Shown here piece after piece: positions 9,713 to 17,356 of a stretch of 34,674 nt of DNA (its first letter is position 1; every line of letters starts with the position of its first letter). A model generated the notes under the pieces. It was not told the origin of the DNA and made no database searches. It worked only from the letters and a program-made list of their open reading frames with translations. Both the position numbers and the translations under genes were made by a program. Source of the stretch: an uncultured Mycoplasmatota bacterium (lineage in GTDB: Bacteria; Bacillota_I; Bacilli_A; RF39; UBA660); assembly GCA_900552975.1 (NCBI GenBank), contig UWSL01000003.1, positions 1-34,674 of the forward strand, written 5' to 3'.

Positions 9713-9741
9713 TTGACTTTACAATAACTTTATGATAAAGT
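9713..9741 (+). promoter_or_regulatory. promoter of rpmB
   Basis: TTGACT at 9713-9718, a 17-nt spacer and TAAAGT at 9736-9741 preceded by TGA (extended -10). The gene follows after a short leader with a strong AAGGAGG (9764-9770). Confidence 0.7.
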
Positions 9742-9778
9742 CTATTAGGAAACAAAAATTATTAAGGAGGCGGAAAAC

Positions 9779-9994
9779 ATGGCTACAAAAATTAGTAATA
9801 TTAAACCTTTATCAGGAAATAGAAGAAGTCACGCATTGAACGCTACAAAACATGCTCAAAAGCCTAATTACCAAACTTACACAATAGATGGTGAAAAGAT
9901 TGTTACAACTGCTAGAGAAGCAAGATCATTTAGAAAAAGCGCTCGTGTTAGAAAATGCGATAAGAAAGATGTTTCAGTTGAAGAAGCTGCATAA
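9779..9994 (+). CDS. rpmB: 50S ribosomal protein L28
   Basis: A 71-residue protein of the large ribosomal subunit. The diagnostic stretch SGNRRSHALNATK (residues 12-24) followed by PNYQ and TTAREARSF matches the L28 core. The N terminus lacks the cysteines seen in zinc-binding L28 forms, so this is a zinc-independent variant. There is a short extra acidic tail (VSVEEAA). The ribosome-binding site AAGGAGG is near perfect, as expected for a highly expressed gene. It is monocistronic: its own promoter lies upstream and a terminator overlaps its 3' end. It is the only plus-strand gene in the first 20 kb apart from the left-edge fragment. Confidence 0.95.
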   Translation: MATKISNIKPLSGNRRSHALNATKHAQKPNYQTYTIDGEKIVTTAREARSFRKSARVRKCDKKDVSVEEAA

Positions 9995-10008
9995 CATCTT
10001 TTTTTTTG
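9965..10008 (+). terminator. intrinsic terminator of rpmB
   Basis: A 9-bp stem (9965-9973 with 9993-10001) is followed by a long T-run. The left arm lies inside the rpmB coding region and the right arm begins inside the TAA stop. The 19-nt loop is long but the stem is perfect. Confidence 0.7.
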
Positions 10009-10021
10009 CCCTTTTTTTCCT

Positions 10022-10054
10022 CAAAAAAAAATTAATTACTTTATTGTAATTAAT
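10022..10054 (-). terminator. intrinsic terminator of rpoZ
   Basis: A perfect 9-bp stem (10031-10039 with 10046-10054, 6-nt loop) is followed on the minus strand by an uninterrupted T-run. The rpoZ stop codon is inside the stem. Confidence 0.8.
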
Positions 10055-10230
10055 CCCTTTTCCAACTCTTCTAAAGCACGTCCTAATTCTTTTTTATTAA
10101 CATATTCACTTTGTTTCATTTGAAAATGTTTATTCTCAAGCATTTGCTTACTTCTTCTTGAAGCAATGTGGACCAACTTATACTTAGAATCGACAATATT
10201 AAGTAACTTGTCAATAGATGGATATATCAC
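10036..10230 (-). CDS. rpoZ: DNA-directed RNA polymerase omega subunit
   Basis: Omega supports assembly of core RNA polymerase by holding the beta-prime subunit. The 64-residue product starts MIYPSIDKLL, followed by DSKYKLVHIASRRSKQM and a C-terminal GRALEELEKGL block, all matching the short Bacillus-type omega. I chose the GTG at 10230 because family members begin right before the PSID block and AAGGG is about 10 nt upstream. A second GTG at 10239 (three residues longer) sits directly against the AAGGG. In Bacillus rpoZ follows gmk; here it is transcribed alone. Confidence 0.88.
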   Translation of the reverse strand: MIYPSIDKLLNIVDSKYKLVHIASRRSKQMLENKHFQMKQSEYVNKKELGRALEELEKGLITIK

Positions 10231-10276
10231 ATTTATCACGCCCTTACACTAATATAATACATAATTTCCTTATAAT

Positions 10277-10305
10277 TATATAGTATTTTAACTCTTTTTT
10301 GACAA
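10277..10305 (-). promoter_or_regulatory. promoter of rpoZ
   Basis: On the minus strand, TTGTCA (10300-10305), a 17-nt spacer and TATATA (10277-10282); a TATAAT shifted two bases gives a 19-nt spacer. Confidence 0.55.
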
Positions 10306-10320
10306 GAAATTTACAAATTA

Positions 10321-10695
10321 TTAAGATTCATCATTAATTATAGTTGCTTTTATTGTTCCGTCTTCATTATAAGTCAGCTTTATTTTTAAACCATTCAAAT
10401 TAGCTTTACTATTACGAGGATCAACAACATTTCCTTCCTCATCATCTCCAACATAATACCCACTCTTTACTAAATCATTAACTGTAATAACCATATTACC
10501 ATCATCTTTTAAGGTATTTAATGTCTTACCATAAGATTCTGCTTGATGTAAAATTCCCGTTATTTTTTCATCATAAAATTCACCAGAATGATCCTTGAAA
10601 GCATAAGAAGTTGCTGATAAAGTAACAAGTGTTACAACTCCCATCGCTATAATAACAACTAATAACTCAACCATTGTATAACCATTCTTTTTCAT
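10321..10695 (-). CDS. prepilin-like protein (type IV pilin / pseudopilin N terminus)
   Basis: The N terminus MKKNGYTMVELLVVIIAMGVV is a class-a prepilin leader: a short basic stretch, Gly cleavage site, aromatic residue, Glu five after the cut, then a hydrophobic helix. A prepilin peptidase would cut and methylate it. The mature part is about 120 residues, mainly polar, with no cysteines. I chose ATG 10695 because AAAGGTG sits seven bases before it; an ATG three codons earlier abuts the same site. No pilus ATPase, platform protein or prepilin peptidase is in the window, so whether it belongs to a pilus, a competence pseudopilus or an export system cannot be decided. A related leader occurs at 19575-20105. 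Confidence 0.8.
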   Translation of the reverse strand: MKKNGYTMVELLVVIIAMGVVTLVTLSATSYAFKDHSGEFYDEKITGILHQAESYGKTLNTLKDDGNMVITVNDLVKSGYYVGDDEEGNVVDPRNSKANLNGLKIKLTYNEDGTIKATIINDES

Positions 10696-10711
10696 ATCAT
10701 TCACCTTTTAC

Positions 10712-10720
10712 ATTATATCA
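10712..10720 (-). promoter_or_regulatory. candidate extended -10 promoter of the first prepilin-like gene
   Basis: Minus strand TGATATAAT, a perfect extended -10 17 nt before the ATG; no clear -35. Confidence 0.45.
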
Positions 10721-10727
10721 CAATAAC

Positions 10728-10763
10728 TAAAAAAGAAAAAGATAACCAATTTATTAGTTATCT
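10728..10763 (-). terminator. intrinsic terminator of the CotD-like gene
   Basis: A 7-bp stem (10740-10746 with 10757-10763) follows the gene's stop by one base and leads into a T-rich run on the minus strand. Confidence 0.65.
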
Positions 10764-10764
10764 C

Positions 10765-11058
10765 TTAATACATTCCATTGCAATTATTATCATAAATATT
10801 AGACACTTCATCTTCCATTGTACAAGTATATATTGGTTGATAAGTATGTCTATAGACATGATGATTAATAACTTTAGTATTTATTGGAATGATATGTGGA
10901 ACTTCATAACACATTTGACGATGACAAACTCTTTCTTGTGGACATTCCATAATTGGTGGACAAACACAAGCACCTGCTCCCATCATTCCAGTTGCCATTG
11001 GTTGTGGTGTTGCCTTAGCTGCTCCCTCTGTATTGTCAAAGCATCTATTTACAAACAT
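10765..11058 (-). CDS. CotD-like Cys/His-rich small protein
   Basis: A 97-residue protein rich in Cys, His, Met and Pro. The central region runs CPPIMECPQERVC, a short gap, CYEVPHIIPINTKVINHH, then HTYQPIYTC. The order Cys pair, VPHI, VNHH-type block, HTY resembles the inner spore coat protein D family (CotD), in which VPHIHP and VNHQH blocks are conserved. No membrane segment is visible. I started at ATG 11058, which has AAAGGATG six bases upstream; an ATG nine bases earlier is inside that site. The spore-coat label is by family resemblance only: nothing else in the window is sporulation-specific. A metal-binding or disulfide-linked surface protein is an alternative. Confidence 0.6.
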   Translation of the reverse strand: MFVNRCFDNTEGAAKATPQPMATGMMGAGACVCPPIMECPQERVCHRQMCYEVPHIIPINTKVINHHVYRHTYQPIYTCTMEDEVSNIYDNNCNGMY

Positions 11059-11122
11059 AAAAAACATCCTTTCTAATTTATAATATGATAAAGATCATTT
11101 TATGTCTGGGTTTTTCCAAAAT

Positions 11123-11145
11123 AAAAAGAACTTTTCGTTCTTTTT
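11123..11145 (-). terminator. intrinsic terminator of mgtA
   Basis: A 9-bp stem (11123-11131 with 11137-11145) with a GAAAA loop overlaps the mgtA stop codon. The T-run is mainly the 3' arm of the stem plus ATTTT. Confidence 0.65.
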
Positions 11146-13768
11146 ACAACCATTCACCATATTTCTTTATATATATTTTTTTTACTAATGAAACAATCAC
11201 AAAATAAAGTAAAATAAGCAAAACTAAATATAAATAAAAGCCTTTTGGTAAAACAACAAAATGGAAAGTTGTAATTTTATTTAAAACAATCGGACATATA
11301 ATAGTTAAAACTAAAGAAAATAAAGTTAACAAATTAAGTTTTTTACTAGCCATCGATTCTATAAATGGTTTTTTAGCCGTTCTTACATTATAAATTATCA
11401 TTAATTCTGTTGCTAAACAAGTAACAAACCAAGCTGTTTGAAAATACATTTGCTTTTCAACTGAATTATACTTAAAGACATACCAGAAAATAATAAATGA
11501 TATTACATCAATTAACGAACTAACAATCCCCATTATTTTCATAAAACGTGATATACCTTTTGTGTCCCACTTTTTCGGTTTCAATAAAAACTCTAAATCA
11601 ACATTATCATAAGGAATACCAATTTGAGAAAAATCATAAATAAAATCTTGTAATAACATTTGAATCGGTAAAAGCGGTAAAAAAGGTAAGAATACACTAG
11701 CAATCATAATACTAAAAACATCACCAAAATCAGCACTTAAAGCCATTTTCATATATTTTATTATATTTCCATAAACTTTTCTTCCTTCAATAACGCCTTC
11801 TCTTACAACATCCAAACTTTGTTTTAAAATAATAATATCACTTGCTTCTTTGGCAATTGAAGTTGCTGTATTAACAGATATTCCTACATCTGCTTTACTT
11901 AAAGCTGGTGCGTCATTAACACCATCCCCCATATAACCAACCACATGACCATTTTTTCTATATAAATCAACAATACGTTCTTTTTGTAAAGGATTCATTC
12001 TAGCAAAAACATCAACCTTATCAAGTTTTTGCTTTAATTCTTCATCATTTAACGAATCAATATCACTTCCAAGCAATATTTCATCACCATTAAGCCCAAC
12101 CATATTGCAAATATTTTTTGTTGCATATGGGTTATCTCCTGTTAATATTTTAGTACTAACACCAATTTTCTTTAATTCTAACAAAGTCTTTTTAACATCT
12201 TTTTTAGCTGGATCCAAAAAAGCCACAAAACCAACGAAAACCATATCTTTTTCATTATTAATATCAAACTCATCTTTACCTGGATACTCTCTTTTTTCTG
12301 CTAAAGCAATTACTTGCATTCCACTATTAGCCAATGAAATTGCTTTTTCTTTAATTTTATTCTTTATTTCATCAGAATTAGGAACTACTTTACTCCCCAT
12401 TTTAACTCGATTACAATCATTAATAATTACTTCTAAAGCTCCTTTGGTAATCATACGATAAATGCTTTTATTTTTTACTACAACACTTTGTTTTTTACGA
12501 TTATAATCAAAAGGTATTTCATCAACCTTTTCATATTGACCAACTGTTTCGGCAACACCCTTTTTATTACCATAATCCAAAACAGCTACATCTATTAAAT
12601 TTTTTATCCCTGTACTATAAAAACTATTTAAAAAAGCATATTGCAATATCTCTTCATTTTCATTTCCCAAAGCATCAATATATTTTTGTAAAGTTATTTT
12701 ATTTTCAGTTAAAGTTCCTGTCTTATCAGTACACAAAATATCAATTGCTCCTAAATCCTGAATTGACTCAATCTTTTTTACCAAAGTCTTTTTTGCTGCC
12801 AAACTTTTACTTCCTTTAGTTAAATTAACATTCAAAATCATTGGTAACATACTCGGTGTTATTCCAACCGCTACGCTTAAAGCAAAAAGCAACGCCTCAC
12901 TTATATTTTGTTTAATAATCCCATCAATAACAATAACTACTAAACAAACTACAACCATATAACGGATTAATAAATTAGAAATATTTTTTATTCCTTTATC
13001 AAAATTAGTTAATTCTTTTTTACTATTAACTTCCTGTCCTACTTTACCTAAGTAAGTATCAAAACCAGTTGCAAAAACTAAACCAAGACCTCGACCACTT
13101 ACAACTGAGCTTCCCATAAAACAAATATTTTTAAGATTAAACAAATCCTTTATTAAAGAATCCCCATCCACTAACTTTTCGATCAACTTACTTTCTCCTG
13201 TAAAAACGGACTGATTAACGAACAAATCTTTGGCTTCAACAATTTTTAGATCTGCCGGAATTATTGTCCCTGCATTTAAATAAACCAAATCTCCAACCAC
13301 AACATCATCAACTTTTACTTCGACTTCTTGACCATCACGCAAAACAGAAACAGTTGAATAAATTTTACTTTTTAACTTAATATTAAATTTATAAACTGCA
13401 TAATCCTGAAAAAATCTTATTAAAGCACTTATAATAGCAATTACTACAATAATAAAAGAACCTAATTTATCACCTAAAAGAAAATTTATAATAGCCAAAA
13501 ACAACAATATTATAATAAATTCATCTTTAAAAGAATTAATTAAAAAGTAAAACGATCCCTTTTTATCATCTTTAACAACAATATTTTTGCCATTTTGCAC
13601 TAGCTTTTGCCTCGCCTCTTTAGTACTCAATCCATCTATAGAAGAATTAACTTTCTTAAATAATTCTTGATTATCGATCATGCTAGTTTCTTTAAATGCT
13701 TTAAATATTCCATCGTCTGTAACTTTTAAATTATTTTTTGCTTTTTTGATATCAAAAATCTGAATCAT
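11144..13768 (-). CDS. mgtA: magnesium-importing P-type ATPase (MgtA type)
   Basis: A single-chain cation pump of the P-type III-B (MgtA/MgtB) class, 874 residues. Visible signatures: actuator TGES (190-193), membrane motif TPSMLPMI (about 304-311) just before the phosphorylation site DKTGT (D348), KGAL nucleotide-binding block, TGDN (about 543), hinge GDGVNDAP (614-621), and six C-terminal hydrophobic helices. The ILCTDKTGTLTENKI block, the later NSFYSTGIKNLID and the MLPMI motif separate MgtA pumps from calcium and sodium pumps. The usual TPEMLP has Ser in place of Glu. Its own promoter and terminator flank it. No long 5' leader is present (about 75 bases to the next gene), so the enteric-type magnesium-sensing leader is absent. 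Confidence 0.88.
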   Translation of the reverse strand: MIQIFDIKKAKNNLKVTDDGIFKAFKETSMIDNQELFKKVNSSIDGLSTKEARQKLVQNGKNIVVKDDKKGSFYFLINSFKDEFIIILLFLAIINFLLGDKLGSFIIVVIAIISALIRFFQDYAVYKFNIKLKSKIYSTVSVLRDGQEVEVKVDDVVVGDLVYLNAGTIIPADLKIVEAKDLFVNQSVFTGESKLIEKLVDGDSLIKDLFNLKNICFMGSSVVSGRGLGLVFATGFDTYLGKVGQEVNSKKELTNFDKGIKNISNLLIRYMVVVCLVVIVIDGIIKQNISEALLFALSVAVGITPSMLPMILNVNLTKGSKSLAAKKTLVKKIESIQDLGAIDILCTDKTGTLTENKITLQKYIDALGNENEEILQYAFLNSFYSTGIKNLIDVAVLDYGNKKGVAETVGQYEKVDEIPFDYNRKKQSVVVKNKSIYRMITKGALEVIINDCNRVKMGSKVVPNSDEIKNKIKEKAISLANSGMQVIALAEKREYPGKDEFDINNEKDMVFVGFVAFLDPAKKDVKKTLLELKKIGVSTKILTGDNPYATKNICNMVGLNGDEILLGSDIDSLNDEELKQKLDKVDVFARMNPLQKERIVDLYRKNGHVVGYMGDGVNDAPALSKADVGISVNTATSIAKEASDIIILKQSLDVVREGVIEGRKVYGNIIKYMKMALSADFGDVFSIMIASVFLPFLPLLPIQMLLQDFIYDFSQIGIPYDNVDLEFLLKPKKWDTKGISRFMKIMGIVSSLIDVISFIIFWYVFKYNSVEKQMYFQTAWFVTCLATELMIIYNVRTAKKPFIESMASKKLNLLTLFSLVLTIICPIVLNKITTFHFVVLPKGFYLYLVLLILLYFVIVSLVKKIYIKKYGEWL

Positions 13769-13793
13769 CTTTCATACCTTCTTACACTTCAAG

Positions 13794-13802
13794 ATTATAC
13801 CA
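13794..13802 (-). promoter_or_regulatory. candidate extended -10 promoter of mgtA
   Basis: Minus strand TGGTATAAT about 25 nt before the start codon; the -35 region is only T-rich. AAGGT precedes the ATG. Confidence 0.45.
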
Positions 13803-13817
13803 CAAAATAAAGTTATA

Positions 13818-13845
13818 AAAAAAGAAAGAAACTTTTTTTCTTTCT
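13818..13845 (-). terminator. intrinsic terminator of the export cassette
   Basis: A perfect 9-bp stem (13823-13831 with 13837-13845) and a seven-T run on the minus strand; the stop codon of the DUF5305-like gene is in the stem. Confidence 0.8.
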
Positions 13846-14962
13846 AATATTCTAAATCACATTCTTTTAATATATATCGATACACTGTACCATTATCAAC
13901 TATAATAAAAGCACTTTTTTGATTTCTAATTATTTCATAATAAATTATTGGTTTTTGTAAAGTACTTTGAGCATCTAATAACTCAGAAAAACTATAACAA
14001 TCAATAATAGTTTCATCAGTTATAACCGGTATCTTTTTACTATTAACAATTACTTTATCATAATCATTTAAAATACCATCTCTTAATTTACAATATTTTG
14101 TTCTTTTTGGACTAATCTTATAAATAAATGTTATAAAATAAATAATAAATAAGATATCTAGAACAAAGAAAATTAAACCAATATACAATGATAATTCATT
14201 AACAGAACCCGTTTTAACTAATTCTTCATAATTACCCTCATTTAAGTATTCACCATTATTCAAAGTAATCTTTGCTTCATTTCCCATTAATGGAATAGTT
14301 AAAGAAAAATCATTTTTCTTAATTAATTCATTTGCGAACAAATCATATTCACCAATATTTTGTACTTCCATTTTAACTTTTAAAGTAGCTGATGAACCAA
14401 CACCATATTGAGCAATATAATTAGCAACTAAATCATGATAATATTTATAATCAACTTCAACTAACTTATTAATATTAATCTTATTAGATTTGCCTGACAT
14501 TTCATCACTTTCAAAGATAATGTCCTCTTTACGATATAATATATCATCATTACTATTATTAATAGTTACTTCAGCAACAATTTTATAATCATAATTAATC
14601 TTCATATTATCTGATATATAATAATTATACATAAATTTAGTATTAATTTTATTTATAAGTGATGGAATATAAACAGATCCTTCTGGCATATTACCATCAC
14701 GATAGTAATCATTATCTAAAAATTCCACATCATATTTTACATTACCATTTTCATTATAACTTAATGTAATTACATCATCAGTAGCTACTCCTTTATTAAT
14801 AAAATAATAAGCACTAACTCCTAGTAATATAATTATCAAAAAATAAGATATCAATCTTCCTTTAAATGATAAATAAAAATGAAAAGTATCATCCTTATAA
14901 CTTGATATTTTTTTTACTTTTTTCATTTTTGAAAAATCTATTTTTTCTTGTTTTCTAGCCAT
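13844..14962 (-). CDS. DUF5305-like membrane protein, last gene of a SipW-type export cassette
   Basis: A 372-residue protein with two membrane helices: one near residues 36-56 and one near 257-282. The roughly 200 residues between them are predicted outside and rich in beta strands and Asn. A 90-residue C-terminal tail lies on the cytoplasmic side, giving an N-in, C-in topology. Size, topology and position right after a SipW-like peptidase fit the DUF5305 group, which is often encoded beside S26B peptidases; no biochemical role is established. ATG 14962 has AAAGGGTG six bases before it; an in-frame GTG at 14971 lies inside that site. Only one base separates it from the peptidase stop, implying translational coupling. 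Confidence 0.72.
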   Translation of the reverse strand: MARKQEKIDFSKMKKVKKISSYKDDTFHFYLSFKGRLISYFLIIILLGVSAYYFINKGVATDDVITLSYNENGNVKYDVEFLDNDYYRDGNMPEGSVYIPSLINKINTKFMYNYYISDNMKINYDYKIVAEVTINNSNDDILYRKEDIIFESDEMSGKSNKININKLVEVDYKYYHDLVANYIAQYGVGSSATLKVKMEVQNIGEYDLFANELIKKNDFSLTIPLMGNEAKITLNNGEYLNEGNYEELVKTGSVNELSLYIGLIFFVLDILFIIYFITFIYKISPKRTKYCKLRDGILNDYDKVIVNSKKIPVITDETIIDCYSFSELLDAQSTLQKPIIYYEIIRNQKSAFIIVDNGTVYRYILKECDLEY

Positions 14963-14963
14963 C

Positions 14964-15359
14964 TTAATCACCCTTTATTAATTCATTAATCCAAACTGTC
15001 GGATAACCCAAGTATTTTACTTTAAAAATAACTTTGCCAATATAATCATCTTCTTTTATATTCCAACCATCTGCAACTTCGTTATTATCACCCTTAGTAG
15101 ATAAAACTATTTCATCTTCATTTTTTATTTCTACTATACGATGAATAACATCAATATTTTCATGCTTAAAAACTATTACATCGCCAACTTCTAAATTAGA
15201 AAAGTCATCTTTATACGCAATAATAATATCACCTTTAGCTAGATAGTCATTCATTGAATTTGAGCCAACTGCCAACATCTTATAATCGGTAAAACACAAA
15301 GCTAAAACCAACACTATTCCCAAAAATATTAGTAAAACAGCTGTTATTATCTGCCTCAT
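14964..15359 (-). CDS. signal peptidase I, SipW/Sec11-like (S26B)
   Basis: A 131-residue membrane-anchored serine protease. One N-terminal helix (about 4-22) leads to the catalytic box VGSNSMNDYLAKGD, with nucleophile S35 in the Ser-Met pair. The second box VIHRIVEI places His73 where bacterial type I peptidases have Lys, the mark of the archaeal/eukaryotic-like S26B branch that includes SipW. STKGDNN (D91) and D97 supply the acidic residues. No convincing C-terminal membrane helix is present. It lies between the secreted protein gene (2-nt gap) and the DUF5305-like gene (1-nt gap), so the upstream product is its likely substrate. Confidence 0.88.
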   Translation of the reverse strand: MRQIITAVLLIFLGIVLVLALCFTDYKMLAVGSNSMNDYLAKGDIIIAYKDDFSNLEVGDVIVFKHENIDVIHRIVEIKNEDEIVLSTKGDNNEVADGWNIKEDDYIGKVIFKVKYLGYPTVWINELIKGD

Positions 15360-15361
15360 AA

Positions 15362-15889
15362 TTAAACCTTCGCCATTTTAACTACCAATTTAACACCTTT
15401 TAAGTCTATTGCTTGAAAACCTGTATAAGGATCAAATATTCCATTTTTATATGTAATTTTAAACAAATTATTTGAAACTTTTTCGCCACCTTTTATAACT
15501 TTATCTTTTAGGTTTTCTCCATATACTACTTCTAAATTCTGTTCATACTCATTTAACCCTTCAACATATACATCTGTAATTTTTGCATCTTGATTACCTG
15601 AATTTACTATATCAAACATAAAACTAACATAATTATCTAACTGTGTTAATTTTAAATCAAATATTATTGTATCATTCAAAATGATTGGTGTACTTATTTG
15701 CGTATCACCTTCACTTTTTAATAAACTATGAACATTGCTTAATGAAACTTCATATTTTTCTTGATAAACATTAGCCATTCCACTTATCTCAAGTGTTGTA
15801 TTTAGTGAAGAATAACCAATACCAAGACTCATAACAGCCACAAAAAAAGCCAATAATGCAATTATTTTTATTTTTTTTATTCCATCCAC
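15362..15889 (-). CDS. secreted TasA/SipW-dependent-type protein
   Basis: A 175-residue exported protein. The N terminus is basic (KKIKI), then a hydrophobic helix (about 9-27) ending LGIGYSSLNTTLEISG, the arrangement found at SipW-processed signal peptides of TasA-like proteins. The rest is beta-rich and lacks cysteines. The start is GTG 15889 with GGAGGG six bases upstream; no in-frame ATG is near. It is the first gene of the cassette with the SipW-like peptidase and the DUF5305-like protein. TasA relatives form extracellular fibres in biofilms; whether this one does is unproven, and the weak overall resemblance leaves other secreted roles open. Confidence 0.75.
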   Translation of the reverse strand: MDGIKKIKIIALLAFFVAVMSLGIGYSSLNTTLEISGMANVYQEKYEVSLSNVHSLLKSEGDTQISTPIILNDTIIFDLKLTQLDNYVSFMFDIVNSGNQDAKITDVYVEGLNEYEQNLEVVYGENLKDKVIKGGEKVSNNLFKITYKNGIFDPYTGFQAIDLKGVKLVVKMAKV

Positions 15890-15915
15890 AAAATACCCTC
15901 CATGCTCTCTATACT

Positions 15916-15945
15916 ATTATACTTTAATAAAGTATAACACAACAA
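15916..15945 (-). promoter_or_regulatory. promoter of the export cassette
   Basis: Minus strand TTGTTG (15940-15945), an 18-nt spacer and a perfect TATAAT (15916-15921), 27 nt before the GTG start. The spacer and -10 coincide with a palindrome. Confidence 0.55.
15917..15937. repeat. perfect inverted repeat overlapping the cassette promoter
   Basis: TTATACTTTA, one central A, then TAAAGTATAA: two perfect 10-base arms over 21 bases. It has no T-run placed for termination and covers the spacer and -10 of the promoter, so a repressor operator is the simplest reading. This is inference, since AT-rich DNA yields palindromes by chance more often. Confidence 0.6.
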
Positions 15946-15960
15946 TAAAAAAAATAAAAT

Positions 15961-15982
15961 AAAAAAAAAGTTAAATAACTTT
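15961..15982 (-). terminator. intrinsic terminator of ffh
   Basis: A 6-bp stem (15967-15972 with 15977-15982, loop AAAT) followed on the minus strand by nine T. The ffh stop is inside the stem. Confidence 0.65.
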
Positions 15983-17288
15983 AAAATGGTAACTTAAAAT
16001 TACCGTTATTTAACATTTTCATCATCTTTTTCATTTCTTCAAATTGTTTTAACAATCTGTTTATTTCTGAAACATCTCTTCCACAGCCCTTACTAATACG
16101 TTGTTTACGAGAAGCCTTTAAAATCTCTGGATGTTTTCTTTCTTCTGGTGTCATTGATAAGATAATTGCTTCAACATGAGCCATATCTTTAGGATCAATA
16201 TTAACATTATTAAGCCCCATCTTACGAGCTTGAGGAAGCATTTTTATAATATTTTCTAGTGGCCCCAACTTCTTTATCTGTTTTAAATTAGCTAGGAAAT
16301 CTTCCAAATCATATTTTCCACTCATCATTTTTTTAGCTTGTGCTTCAGCTTCGTCTTCTGAAATTATTCCTTCAACCTTTTCAGCTATTGATAAAACATC
16401 CCCCATATCTAAAATACGTTCAGCCATTCTTTCTGGATAAAACGAAGATAAACCATCAAGTTTTTCTGAGTCACCAACAAATTTAATTGGAACATTCGTT
16501 AAATGTCTAACAGATAAAGCAACTCCACCCTTAGTATTTCCATCAAGTTTAGTTAAAATACAACCAGTTAAAGAAACTTTTTCATTAAAACCTTTAATTA
16601 CATTTATGGCATCTTGTCCCATCATTGCATCAATTACTAACAAGGTTTCTTGTGGATGACATAAATCAATTATTCCAACTAATTCATCCATTAAAGCTTC
16701 GTCAATATGTAAACGTCCAGCCGTATCTATAATAATATAATCATTACCATTTTCTTTAGCAAATTTTAATGCATTACTAACGATTTCTAAAACATTTTTC
16801 TTACCTTCAGTATAAACAGGTATATTAAGTTGTTTTCCTACTGTCTGTAACTGTTCAATAGCAGCAGGTCTATAAATATCACAAGCTACCAAAAGAGGCT
16901 TTTTAGCATGTTTTTTACGTAAATAATTAGCTAATTTACCACAGGTAGTTGTTTTTCCACTTCCTTGTAAACCTACTAACATTAAAATAGCTGGATTACC
17001 ATCAACATTTAAAGGGGCTTCATCTCCACCAAGTAATTCTACAAGTTCATCTTTAACTATTTTTATAAATAACTCATCTGGTTTTAAAGACTTTTGAACT
17101 TCCATTCCTAAAGCCTTTTCTTTAACATTTTTTATAAATTCTTTAACTACTTGGTAATTAACATCAGCCTCCAATAGAGCCATTCTTATTTCACGCATAG
17201 CTCCATCAATATTTTCTTCGGTAATTCTCCCCATTCCCTTAATATTCTTTATTGCATTAGATAATCTATCTCCTATATAGTCAAACAT
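15981..17288 (-). CDS. ffh: signal recognition particle protein Ffh (SRP54)
   Basis: The SRP GTPase that binds signal sequences of nascent membrane proteins together with SRP RNA. It has 435 residues: N domain (1-about 95), G domain with P-loop GLQGSGKT (106-113), DTAGRLH and TKLDGNTKGG, then the M domain from about 300 with the RNA-binding RISKGCGRD block and Met-rich helices (MKKMMKML). The C terminus ends early with KLPF, without a long Met/Gly tail. AGGTG precedes ATG 17288, and an extended -10 (TGTTATACT, 17308-17316) may drive it separately from tmk. Its partner gene ftsY and the regulator ylxM lie just upstream. Confidence 0.97.
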   Translation of the reverse strand: MFDYIGDRLSNAIKNIKGMGRITEENIDGAMREIRMALLEADVNYQVVKEFIKNVKEKALGMEVQKSLKPDELFIKIVKDELVELLGGDEAPLNVDGNPAILMLVGLQGSGKTTTCGKLANYLRKKHAKKPLLVACDIYRPAAIEQLQTVGKQLNIPVYTEGKKNVLEIVSNALKFAKENGNDYIIIDTAGRLHIDEALMDELVGIIDLCHPQETLLVIDAMMGQDAINVIKGFNEKVSLTGCILTKLDGNTKGGVALSVRHLTNVPIKFVGDSEKLDGLSSFYPERMAERILDMGDVLSIAEKVEGIISEDEAEAQAKKMMSGKYDLEDFLANLKQIKKLGPLENIIKMLPQARKMGLNNVNIDPKDMAHVEAIILSMTPEERKHPEILKASRKQRISKGCGRDVSEINRLLKQFEEMKKMMKMLNNGNFKLPF

Positions 17289-17317
17289 TTCTTATCACCT
17301 GTCACTTAGTATAACAA

Positions 17318-17345
17318 AAAAAAATAGATATTTCTACCTATCTTC
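17318..17345 (-). terminator. possible weak terminator after tmk
   Basis: A 5-bp stem (17326-17330 with 17339-17343) followed by a nine-T run on the minus strand. The stem is weak, so some read-through into ffh is likely. Confidence 0.3.
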
Positions 17346-17356
17346 AACAGAATAAA

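Noticed and set aside
12105..12461. A 118-codon plus-strand open frame
   Set aside because: It is antisense inside mgtA, whose motifs are complete; long antisense frames are common in AT-rich genes.
13769..13843. Magnesium-sensing riboswitch before mgtA
   Set aside because: Only about 75 bases separate it from the next gene, and these hold a terminator and a promoter; there is no room for a long structured leader.
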